From: a bacterium
GTDB lineage: Bacteria; Hydrothermota; Tepidihabitantia; Tepidihabitantales; Tepidihabitantaceae
Reading direction: 5' to 3'
Assembly (NCBI GenBank): GCA_035505375.1
Contig: DATJQV010000080.1
Span: forward strand, 1-46,642
Length of the DNA stretch: 46,642 nt
The notes below the pieces were generated by a model, which ran no database searches, was not told where the DNA came from, and worked only from the letters and a program-made list of their open reading frames with translations. A program made the position numbers and the translations under genes. This document shows, in pieces, positions 1-7,570 of the stretch. Within the stretch, counting starts at the first letter, position 1. The number at the start of each line of letters is the position of its first letter.

Positions 1-1497
1 GGGCCGAGGCCGGTGAACCCTGTTCAAAGTACCTCTCGTCAAGAGCAACCTGCGGCCCCTGCGTTATCGCAGCCCACAGCGCGGAATTGGGCGCGCGCTC
101 GAACAGCCACTCATACCTACCCCCGTCCTCGGCGTAGTCGAAGGCCGCCAACTTCTCGGAAGCGTCGGACGAGAAGCCTGTGAAAGACATCCATGCCTTA
201 GCAAGGCGCTCGTTATCGATGATTCGATACGCGTCCGGGCCATACTGGTAATGGTCGGCCCTGAAGTTTTTGGGCTTGTGTTCCTTCATGTTGTCGAACT
301 CCATGTCCTTACGCTGGTAGTACCAGCGGGGTGACATGCCATTGAACTGCCGCTGGAGGACGCGTTGAGTGCGGCTGTTGGATCTGAGATTGCGCGCGGA
401 CATTCGGTTCTGATTGTTGCTAGCGGTGACGACGTCCTCCAGGATGCCCTCATCTGGAGTGATTATGAACCGAACAGGCACAAGACAGTGGGTATCGAAA
501 CGCTGTCTGCTAGCGTCATCATCCATGTCCTTGTAGGCGTGGTGAAGAGATATGACAGTCTGACAGCCGTTGATGATCTGCGGCTTGTGTAGCGTTGCGT
601 GGCAGGGTTGCGCGGCTCCCTTGGGCAAGCTGAGGGAATTGCATGAGAAGGTTACGCCGTTATTGAGAAGGTGGAAGCGCTCCTGTCCCTTTCTGTCCTG
701 CAGGGTTTCGATTATCTGCCTATTGATGGATGTCTTCTTGCCTAGATAGAACCTCACGTTCAGGTCGAAGAGCGCCAGCTTATGTTGGTCGAATATCCTG
801 AATATCTCTCGGGCTGGCACGAGGGCATAGCCCCATTTCTTCACCTGTCGATACGAATCTGGCTCGACATCGAGCCTGATCTTGTCCGGACGTTCCGGTG
901 ACAGCAACGACATGCCGAGTTCCGAGGCAATTCGCTGGTAGTCGACCACACGAACTTCGTACTTAGGTGCGGGCCACTTAGAGCGCAGTTCCTCGAGCTT
1001 TTCCTTCGCAGCAGGCGTGAGTGTGCCGAACACGGCCAATACGGAGTCGAGCCTGAACGTCCCACCATCGCGCTCAGCGGCCTCTCTGCCTGCCCGAAAG
1101 CGGTTCCGCGCCTCTTGAGCGCAGGGGTTCCCTCTAGCATTGCCTTCGTCATCGCTAAGGAACGTCAAGACATCTTCTATCTCGTTGATGACGTCGGGTC
1201 CGTACGTGACCGGACTGACTACACTTGTGTCGTCGATATCCGGTAGTTTGCACTGATAGGCCACGACGCGCTCTTCCGTGATGTCATAGAAGTCGATCTT
1301 CTGGTCCTTTGAGCGGTCACACACGCGGAGTCTGTCCGGCGCGATATTCTCAAGCTGCTGACCTATGTAGTACACGAATAGTTTCTGGAAATCGTCTCCT
1401 AAGTCAGGTCCTTCTTCGGATAGCGTTTCAAGGGTGCGTCTGAGCAAACCGACGATGTCCACATACTTGTAGTTGTCCCCTATGGCTTTCTTCATGG
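1..1497 (-). CDS. AIPR-family protein (abortive infection / phage resistance type), 3' end cut by window edge
   Basis: I translated the minus strand from ATG at 1497 and it stays open for 499 codons to the window edge, so the C-terminus is missing. The family call rests on the AIPR core at about residues 235-320: a stretch reading LFDLNVRFYLG, then INRQIIETLQ, then FHLLNNGVTFSC, and IINGCQTVISL. The N-terminal part has a restriction-fold-like half motif, D68 followed by QCK (Q81-K83), which resembles the ID...QxK signature seen at the front of many AIPR proteins. The start is preceded by AAGGAG about 10 nt upstream and lies 28 nt after the stop of the CBS-HEPN gene, so the two are one operon. 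AIPR proteins were first noticed in phage-resistance loci and are thought to act on nucleic acid; no activity can be proved from this sequence. Family call is firm; defence role is inference. Confidence 0.85.
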
Positions 1498-1525
1498 TGT
1501 GCGTGCTCCTTGTGTATCAACGGCG

Positions 1526-2605
1526 CTACGTCGCGCCCAACTTCTGGAGGGTAGAGAGGAATCCAGAGAACTCCCTCAACACTGTCAGATCGTCCCGGGT
1601 GATTCCGTCCGGGTCGAAGTGCATCACGTCGTTCCGAATATCCCTGACCCTGTCCAGTCTTTCTATGAATGCCGCGCGGTCGACTCTAAGCTGAAGCCTC
1701 TCCCATTTCCTCGGGTCGGCTAGGACGCGAACGTACTCGCCTATCGTGAGGTCTGCGACCTTCTTTACCTCTCGGCCGGAGTCAGTGTTGAGTTTGCTCG
1801 ATTTCAGCTCCTCAATTGAGAAGTGCTTCAGAAGTATTCGGCGGATGTGGTTCTCAATCTGTGATAGCAGGAGGAATGGCTCGGCCAATTGGTGGAACTG
1901 TCTGCTGATGTCGCTGGCAGTGATGATTCCCGTGATCCTTCTGTCACGACCCTTGACAAGCACGTATTCATGCTGCGCAATCGTCTGCATGGCAGTCAGT
2001 AGCGAGTCGTCCTCACTGACCTCATGGTGAGTTTCCATCGCCTCTCGGACCAACAAGGTCGGCAGTCCAAGCGCCAGCCGCGATCCGATGGAGGCCCAGC
2101 TTATTACACCCTTGACGTCTCGTTCGCTGGTCATGACAGGCAGCTGTGAGTAGTCGTTGGACATCATGATGGTCACGGCTTCTGCTATCGGTGCGTCTGG
2201 CTTGACCGAAATCGGTGCGTGCTGAGCTGCCTCAAGCCTGCTTATTCGGTAGGTCGGGTCGGCATACTCGTTAGGCGTCCCGGCGGAGTTTGTGGCGTCC
2301 GGGCGCGTCTCCTCCTGCGCCAAGTGCGAGTCAGAGATGCCATCCTTCCGAGATGTCACCTTGGCGGGTTCTGCAGGTAGGAGCTGCACGGTAGAGTCGA
2401 GATATGCTGCTTCGAAGTCAGGGTCGGTACGCAGGCCTGCTTGGGTGAGACCGGTACGAACCGCGAACACGACCCAGTAACCTCGACGTTGCTGGCCGTA
2501 CCATTCCAGCAATTCCCTTACGGTTACGCGTACGGCCGCACCGTGATTGACATCAGTGGCCACAGCTTTGAGTCGTTCATGTCCGTATTGAGTACTCATT
2601 GGCAT
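1526..2605 (-). CDS. CBS-domain pair fused to a HEPN-like domain
   Basis: 359 residues in three parts. Residues 1-80 form a small domain (VRELLEWYGQQRRGYW followed by a TDPDFEAAYLD stretch) that I do not recognise by name. Residues about 126-180 and 187-236 are two CBS motifs (QLPVM...GVISW and YVLVKGRDRRITGIITASDI), which in this superfamily bind adenine nucleotides or similar ligands. Residues about 240-359 are helical and carry RDIRNDVMHF, in which R324-N-D-V-M-H329 fits the Rx4-6H motif of HEPN ribonucleases. The protein is therefore built like a nucleotide-sensing switch joined to an RNase-type domain. It is the first gene of an operon with the AIPR gene. The start at 2605 lacks a clear Shine-Dalgarno; a second ATG lies two codons downstream. 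Function in defence or stress is inferred from neighbours and domains only. Confidence 0.8.
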   Translation of the reverse strand: MPMSTQYGHERLKAVATDVNHGAAVRVTVRELLEWYGQQRRGYWVVFAVRTGLTQAGLRTDPDFEAAYLDSTVQLLPAEPAKVTSRKDGISDSHLAQEETRPDATNSAGTPNEYADPTYRISRLEAAQHAPISVKPDAPIAEAVTIMMSNDYSQLPVMTSERDVKGVISWASIGSRLALGLPTLLVREAMETHHEVSEDDSLLTAMQTIAQHEYVLVKGRDRRITGIITASDISRQFHQLAEPFLLLSQIENHIRRILLKHFSIEELKSSKLNTDSGREVKKVADLTIGEYVRVLADPRKWERLQLRVDRAAFIERLDRVRDIRNDVMHFDPDGITRDDLTVLREFSGFLSTLQKLGAT

Positions 2606-2691
2606 GGGGAATCGATCGGATGACTACGCGGGCACACTGTCTATCTCGTTTCCATCAAGGCCGGGAAAGGACCGACTTCCATTGACGGTGA

Positions 2692-2719
2692 ATTGTAGAC
2701 GGGCACAGCCCGCTGTCAA
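2692..2719 (-). promoter_or_regulatory. Promoter of the CBS-HEPN/AIPR operon
   Basis: Minus strand TTGACA (2719-2714), 16-bp spacer, TACAAT (2697-2692). The predicted start of transcription near 2685 gives a leader of about 80 nt before the CBS-HEPN gene. The 12-bp-period array begins about 40 bp upstream of the -35. Confidence 0.65.
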
Positions 2720-2759
2720 GCCGAGAGCCGCGGGGGCGGGCGGGGCGGGAGCCTGGCTC

Positions 2760-3082
2760 GGACACTGACCGGAAAATGAAGCTCGGGATAAGGCTCGGGA
2801 TTAGGCCCGGGATTAGATTCCGGAGTAAGCTCGGGAGTAGACCTGACGATTGCTCCGGCAAAAGACCCGACCATAGGCTCTACTTGTGCATGGGCCTAAG
2901 GCTCGACCATAGGCGGTACGATAGCTGGTGCAGTAAACTCGGCAATAGGCGGAAGGATAGCCGGTACAGAAGGCAGGGCAGTAGGCGGTGGATTAGGTGG
3001 GCGAGAAGGCTCAGGCTTAGGCGCGACAATTGGCGGGGCAATAGGCGGGGATTTAGGTGTGAGGATAGGCCCGGGTAACCGT
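2760..3082. repeat. Array A: degenerate 12-bp-period tandem array
   Basis: Successive 12-mers can be cut with little slippage, for example ggctcgggatta, ggcggtacgata, ggcggaaggata, ggcagggcagta, ggcggtggatta, ggcggggcaata, ggcggggattta. Units diverge but keep a GG(C/T) start and a TA end. Because 12 is a multiple of 3, several frames stay open across it, which explains the small ORFs here; I do not regard them as genes. The array sits in the 681-bp gene-free stretch 2606-3286, upstream of the AIPR-operon promoter. It is followed by an acgaccccc-ggcagggaat tail that is also found after array C. Between 3105 and 3240 I see nothing else. Confidence 0.7.
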
Positions 3083-3239
3083 CCCCCCCACGACCCCCGG
3101 GCAGGGAATACGTAACTTACGCGATGTCGTTTTGACCAGAAACGCCCAAAATCCGCAATTCCTACATGACGGCAATATGCATGGCCGAGCAGACGTGAGA
3201 TGCAGAAACCAGACCGACGCGCCGCGGTCCACGTGAGAA

Positions 3240-3268
3240 ACTAGAAACCCCCGGCAGGAGGCCGGGGG
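3240..3268 (-). terminator. Rho-independent terminator of the envelope operon
   Basis: GC-rich hairpin with arms cccccggc (3248-3255) and gccggggg (3261-3268) and a 5-nt loop. On the minus strand it is followed by TTTCTAGTTTCT and lies 19 nt after the stop of the parvulin gene. Confidence 0.75.
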
Positions 3269-3286
3269 CTGTGGAGTCGGTGCAGA

Positions 3287-5920
3287 CTACTTCTGTTTGT
3301 CTGACCCGGAGGGCTTGGGCTGCGGCGCGGGCTGCGGCTTGGGAGCCGGCTGGACCTGCATCGGATTGGCCTGAGGTTGGGCCGGCTGGGCTTCTTCCGG
3401 GGCGGCCTCGGTTTCGAAGTCGGATTCCTTCATCAGGACCTGTATCTTCGCCTTGGCCCGCAGGTTTGCTACCAACTGGTCGTACAGTTGCTTCTCCTGC
3501 GCGCGGCGGAGTTTGTTGTCGATCTTCGGGCGGACCTCGGTGAAGGGATGCGTGAACGCGTCCTTCTTTTCTACCATGGTCACGAAAGTGTAGGTGGAGT
3601 CGTTCAGCTTGATGACCGGCGAGATTCCGCCCTTGGACAGGATGAACGCGGCGTCGACGACTTTCTTGTCGTGAGCCTTATCGTCCCTGGCGAGCCAGTA
3701 GAGGTCGCCGCCGGACCAGCGGCTGGCCGAGGAGGAGAACCGTTTCGCTATGTCCTCGAACGGCGTCTTCTGCGCGGTATCCTTCTTCGTTACCTTCACG
3801 AGCAGCGTGCCGGCCGTTGTCTTGAGCGGCGCGGCGGTCTGCCCGGCGTTCAGTTTGAACAGGCCGGTTACGAAGTCGGCAGGCAGGGCTTCGTCGAGCT
3901 GGACGTAGGTGCCGAGCTTGGCCGAGTCGGTCGGAGCGACCTTCGCGGTTTCCGAACGAGGCGGCCGGCCGAGCAGCGAGTCAAGTTGGCTGATCCGCTT
4001 GACTTCCAGCAGCGCCGGTTTGTACAGCTTGTCCTGTTTGGAGAGGTCGTCGAATCCGAGGGCATACGCGCCTGACTTGAGGTAGGGGCCGGTGAGTTTC
4101 GTCTTCTGCGACAGGTCGGGCACGTTCTTGTTGCCGACGCTCGTCATCGGCTTGCCCGGCAGCAGGGCCGGGGCGCCGGCGAGAGCGTAGAGGCCCAGCA
4201 GGGAATCGCTGTTGGCGGTTGCGGCCGAGAACGATGTCGCAAGTTCCTGCATCGGTGCCGGGAAGAGCAGGGCGCGGCCCTGAACTAAGACCGGCAGCTT
4301 GCCGTTCACGGCCCAGTCGTGCACTTGCTGTGCCCGGGCCATGCTCGCGGCGGTGATTTCGCGGGCGTGGACCTTGGTCGGTTCTTTGTAGTCGGCGAGG
4401 TGCGCCTTGTAGTCGGCCATCAGCGTGGCCGAGTCGAGCACGACCTTGTCGACGGTCATCTTCTTGCGGTACGCGTCAATCAGCATGTTCGACCGGGCGG
4501 TGAGGATCTGGTCGACGACCTTGTTGACGAGCCACAGCTTCTGATACTCGGTTTGCTTGATCAGCAGCTTTTCGAGGATGAGGTTGTCAAGGATGCGGCG
4601 TTTGCCCTCGGGCGAGTTGAACTGGTCCCGGTAGAACGGCGGGATCATGTTGAGCCTGGCCGCGAGCGCGGATGAGTCGATGACGACGCCATTGACCACG
4701 GCGAGCGTGTCTTTGCCCTTGGCGATGGCCGCAGTGTCCTGGGTGATGGCCGCGTGGGCCTTGAGGTCGGCAACCGCTTTGTCGTAGGCCTTGGTCGAGT
4801 TCTGCTGCTGCATATCCGAGGTGAGCTGGCTGCGGACGTCGGCATAGGTGCGGACAGTCTTCGGCTTCTTCTCGGTCACCTTGATGATGACGAAGCCGTC
4901 TTTCACCTGAATCGGCTGGCTGATATCGCCGAGCTTCAGCGTGAAGGCCGCATCTTCGACCGGCTTCTGCAGGGAGCCGCGGGCAATCAGGCCGAGGTCC
5001 CCGCCCTTTGCCTTGTCCGGAGCGGTTGAGGCCTGTTTGGCGATGGTGTCCCATTTCTTCGCGGTCGTGTCGGACACAAGCCTGGCCCGCAGTTTGTCGG
5101 CCGAGTCCTTAGTCGGCACCTGAATCTGGTAGACGTGCACCTTTTCCGGTGTGGTGTACTTGGTGGCCAGGTCTTTGTTGTAGGCCGCCTTCATGTCTTT
5201 CTCGGTCGGCGCGCTGTTGTCTTCGACCGTGCGCTGGTACCATTCCTGGAACATCGCCCGGTTGCGCTGGTCCTCGAAGCCGGACGTGAAGGACGTATCG
5301 CGGGCGACGCCGCCAGCGAGCGCGGCTTTGTAGAGCAGCCGGTTGTCGATCATCGTGTCGAGCAACTGCTGCTTCTTGTCGAACTTCTCGTACGCGGTCG
5401 GGTTGCGGCTGATGTGGTCGTCGATCTCGATCCGGGTGATGGGGAAGGAGTCCACGAATGCGACGCGGTCCTGGTAGTTCTTACGGAAGCAACGCTCGAT
5501 GGCGTCGAGCGCGTCGCTGCCGTAGGTCGACTTGGAGTAGCGCGTGGCGACCTGCTCGTAGTACTTCGCGGCATCGAGGTAGTTTTCCCGCAGCTCCTCG
5601 CAGAGCGCGAGGCGGTACAGGACGTCGGGCAATTGCTTGTCCTTGGGGTAAGCCGCGCTTAGACCGGAGTAGACCGACTCGGCCCCGGCGTAGTCCGCCT
5701 TCTTGTCGAGCAGGAAATCGCCGAGTTCGAGCCGGACGGCAAAGCGGTCGGCCGGCGTCTTGGCTTCGGCGTCGAGCCGTTGCAGTACCGCGTGCGCCTG
5801 GTCTACCTTCTTCGCCACATATAACCCGTAGACTGTGTCGAGCGCGGCGCTCACCGGCGTAGTGCTCGCCCCGGCGGCCGCGACCAGGCAGAGCAGTGCG
5901 AGAGTCAGAGCTTTCTTCAC
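3287..5920 (-). CDS. Periplasmic double-parvulin peptidyl-prolyl isomerase/chaperone with N-terminal TPR
   Basis: 877 residues. A signal peptide (MKKALTLALLCLVAAAGAS) is followed by a TPR-like part up to about residue 160 (GDFLLDKKADYAGAESVY, YYEQVATRYS). A SurA/PrsA-like helical part comes next, then a parvulin domain at about 260-365 with the family signature GGDLGLIARGS...FTLKLGDISQP. A second helical linker precedes a second parvulin-like domain at about 680-800 (GGDLYWLARDD...KGGISPVI). The tail is rich in P, Q and A. Such proteins help outer-membrane proteins fold or mature in the periplasm. GTG start with a strong AAGGAGG six nt upstream. It is the last gene of an operon with the kinase-like, PorV-like and NHL genes, which fits a role in envelope assembly. 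It is larger than SurA (about 430 aa) because of the TPR part and the long inserts. Confidence 0.85.
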   Translation of the reverse strand: MKKALTLALLCLVAAAGASTTPVSAALDTVYGLYVAKKVDQAHAVLQRLDAEAKTPADRFAVRLELGDFLLDKKADYAGAESVYSGLSAAYPKDKQLPDVLYRLALCEELRENYLDAAKYYEQVATRYSKSTYGSDALDAIERCFRKNYQDRVAFVDSFPITRIEIDDHISRNPTAYEKFDKKQQLLDTMIDNRLLYKAALAGGVARDTSFTSGFEDQRNRAMFQEWYQRTVEDNSAPTEKDMKAAYNKDLATKYTTPEKVHVYQIQVPTKDSADKLRARLVSDTTAKKWDTIAKQASTAPDKAKGGDLGLIARGSLQKPVEDAAFTLKLGDISQPIQVKDGFVIIKVTEKKPKTVRTYADVRSQLTSDMQQQNSTKAYDKAVADLKAHAAITQDTAAIAKGKDTLAVVNGVVIDSSALAARLNMIPPFYRDQFNSPEGKRRILDNLILEKLLIKQTEYQKLWLVNKVVDQILTARSNMLIDAYRKKMTVDKVVLDSATLMADYKAHLADYKEPTKVHAREITAASMARAQQVHDWAVNGKLPVLVQGRALLFPAPMQELATSFSAATANSDSLLGLYALAGAPALLPGKPMTSVGNKNVPDLSQKTKLTGPYLKSGAYALGFDDLSKQDKLYKPALLEVKRISQLDSLLGRPPRSETAKVAPTDSAKLGTYVQLDEALPADFVTGLFKLNAGQTAAPLKTTAGTLLVKVTKKDTAQKTPFEDIAKRFSSSASRWSGGDLYWLARDDKAHDKKVVDAAFILSKGGISPVIKLNDSTYTFVTMVEKKDAFTHPFTEVRPKIDNKLRRAQEKQLYDQLVANLRAKAKIQVLMKESDFETEAAPEEAQPAQPQANPMQVQPAPKPQPAPQPKPSGSDKQK

Positions 5921-5972
5921 TGACAGCCTCCTTAGTAGTTAATCTCCATTGGACGGTTAAGCCGCGATTCCG

Positions 5973-6584
5973 TTACCGGGCAATCAGCAGGGCGACCTTC
6001 ATCACCGTGCAGGACAGCAATGGAATCACGACGTTGTCGTTGACTTCAATCGGCAGCGCCTCCACCACCGAGGCGGAAACCGCACCAAGAATACCGATTC
6101 CGAGAGGTAAATCAAGACCGGGCAGGATTGAGACGACCCACGCGACGATGAGGCAGACGATCAGTCCGGCCAGCGTTCCCTCCAGGGTCTTGCGGAAGAT
6201 CCTCACCCGGCCGACGGACAGGCCGACGATGGCGGCAGCCGTGTCACCCAGCGCGAGGAACGACACGGCGGCGATGAATACGCCGCTGACGCGGCCCGCA
6301 GTCCCGTAGCCGAAGATCAGCATGCAGACGAGCGAGGCGAGCATCAGGTACGAGGCCCCGGTCAGGGACGAGAGTTCTTTGCGGCGGAGCATCGAGCCGA
6401 AGAGGACGATGAACACGCTCTTCACCGAGGTGAGGCGCAGCCGCAGGAAGTCGACGAGCAGGAAGATGAAGGACGCCACCGCCAGGATGAGCAGAGCCAG
6501 GTGCCAGGGCAGCGGGTAGGCGAGAAACGGAATCAGCAGAGCCGCAAGGTGGGGTAGCTTGCGGTTGAGTTCGGCGCCTAGAAT
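5973..6584 (-). CDS. Polyprenol/diacylglycerol kinase-like (dolichol kinase family) membrane protein, probable ATT start
   Basis: Membrane protein of the COG0170 type (dolichol kinase / CTP-dependent kinase). The first standard start in frame is GTG at 6479, but the frame continues upstream into GAELNRKLPHLAALLIPF, which matches the conserved N-terminal E..RK..H block of this family. No ATG, GTG or TTG precedes that block. ATT codons at 6584 and 6590 are the only plausible starts, one of them overlapping the stop of the PorV-like gene (ATTCTAG). From 6584 the product is 203 residues, the normal family length, with about six hydrophobic segments and a conserved ALGDTAAAIVG...GRV..FRKTLEGT region. 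The substrate is probably a lipid alcohol in the membrane; which one cannot be said. Possible translational coupling to the gene before it. Confidence 0.7.
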   Translation of the reverse strand: MLGAELNRKLPHLAALLIPFLAYPLPWHLALLILAVASFIFLLVDFLRLRLTSVKSVFIVLFGSMLRRKELSSLTGASYLMLASLVCMLIFGYGTAGRVSGVFIAAVSFLALGDTAAAIVGLSVGRVRIFRKTLEGTLAGLIVCLIVAWVVSILPGLDLPLGIGILGAVSASVVEALPIEVNDNVVIPLLSCTVMKVALLIAR

Positions 6585-7531
6585 TCGAATCCCCCGGAAA
6601 GCTGCTGCGGACTGCCCAGGTCCCGCGCGTCCGGGGCAACGCCGGCGGCATAACCGTAGTCGACGCGGAACCGCTTGATGCGCAGCCCGACCCCGAACGT
6701 GAAGTTCCCCTGGTAGACGCCGAGGCGGCCGAAGAGCACGTTGCGGAACCCGTACTCGAGGCCGTAGTTCGGCGTGAAGTCCAGTCCTTCGAGGTTGGCG
6801 TCGGCCTCGAATGCCAGGGTCAGGCAGTCGCGCGAGAAGCGGAAGGTCTTGGCAAGGCCGAGCGCCCCGCGCGGCATCACCAGCTCCTGCGTGCCTGTAT
6901 CCCAGTAAAGCGGCGACGTGCTGGCGTTGCGGATGCGCAGGCCGACGTTGAGGTCGGGCAGCGGCGTGAGCGTTGCCCCGACGTCGAGGCCCATGCCGAA
7001 GGCGGAGCCGACCCCGAGGTCCTCGTAGATGAGTTTGACGTTACCGCCGACGCTGGCGTACGGTGACAGCGTCCGGGCGTAGTTGACGTAGCCGACCACC
7101 TGGTTCGCGCTGACCTCGGCCGAGTCATAAGGACGGTTATCGGGTCCCACCGGCTGGGTCGTGTCGTGCAACGCCGTCAGCTTGATGCCGGGGATGCCGT
7201 TCTGGAGCACGGCCAGCCCGATGGATTGGAGCGGGGAGTGGAACGAAACCCCAAGGTAGTTGTGGTTGACGAGGCCGGAGAAGTCCTCGGAGTGGAGGAA
7301 CAGAACCGAAGTCCGCGCCAGACCGGAAGTGAGCGACGGGTTATAGTAGATGGCGCTCGGGTCATCGGCCGCGGCCACGACCGCGCCGCCGATGCCGATG
7401 GCGCGCGCCGAAGTGCCCAGCTCCTCGAAGTCGTCGGCGTACTTGGTCGCAAGGGTGGTCGCGGCCAGCGCCGCCAGCAGCGCGATCATTCTCAGCCGGA
7501 CAACGTCGGTTCGTCCGAATCCGCTATTCAT
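6578..7531 (-). CDS. PorV/PorQ-like outer membrane beta-barrel (UPF0164 type)
   Basis: 317 codons. Signal segment LRMIALLAALAATTLA, then GTSARAIGIGGAVVAAADDPSAIYYNPS split over residues about 38-65, which is the hallmark start of the PorV/PorQ and related FadL-like barrels of FCB bacteria, followed by alternating strands and a C-terminal Phe (FEF), as in many outer membrane proteins. PorV recruits cargo with sorting domains to the type IX secretion attachment complex. Here seven proteins with such domains lie within 40 kb, which makes a PorV-like role reasonable but not proved. Start at 7531 is used; an alternative ATG at 7489 would still leave a signal peptide. Second gene of the operon, 39 bp after the NHL gene. 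Confidence 0.75.
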   Translation of the reverse strand: MNSGFGRTDVVRLRMIALLAALAATTLATKYADDFEELGTSARAIGIGGAVVAAADDPSAIYYNPSLTSGLARTSVLFLHSEDFSGLVNHNYLGVSFHSPLQSIGLAVLQNGIPGIKLTALHDTTQPVGPDNRPYDSAEVSANQVVGYVNYARTLSPYASVGGNVKLIYEDLGVGSAFGMGLDVGATLTPLPDLNVGLRIRNASTSPLYWDTGTQELVMPRGALGLAKTFRFSRDCLTLAFEADANLEGLDFTPNYGLEYGFRNVLFGRLGVYQGNFTFGVGLRIKRFRVDYGYAAGVAPDARDLGSPQQLSGGFEF

Positions 7532-7570
7532 CTTTGCTCAGCCTCACAATTCCTGATCCAGCCTTCGGTC

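Noticed and set aside
2655-3078. Small proteins coded by array A on either strand
   Set aside because: A 12-bp period keeps frames open by itself; no signal, start context or homology.
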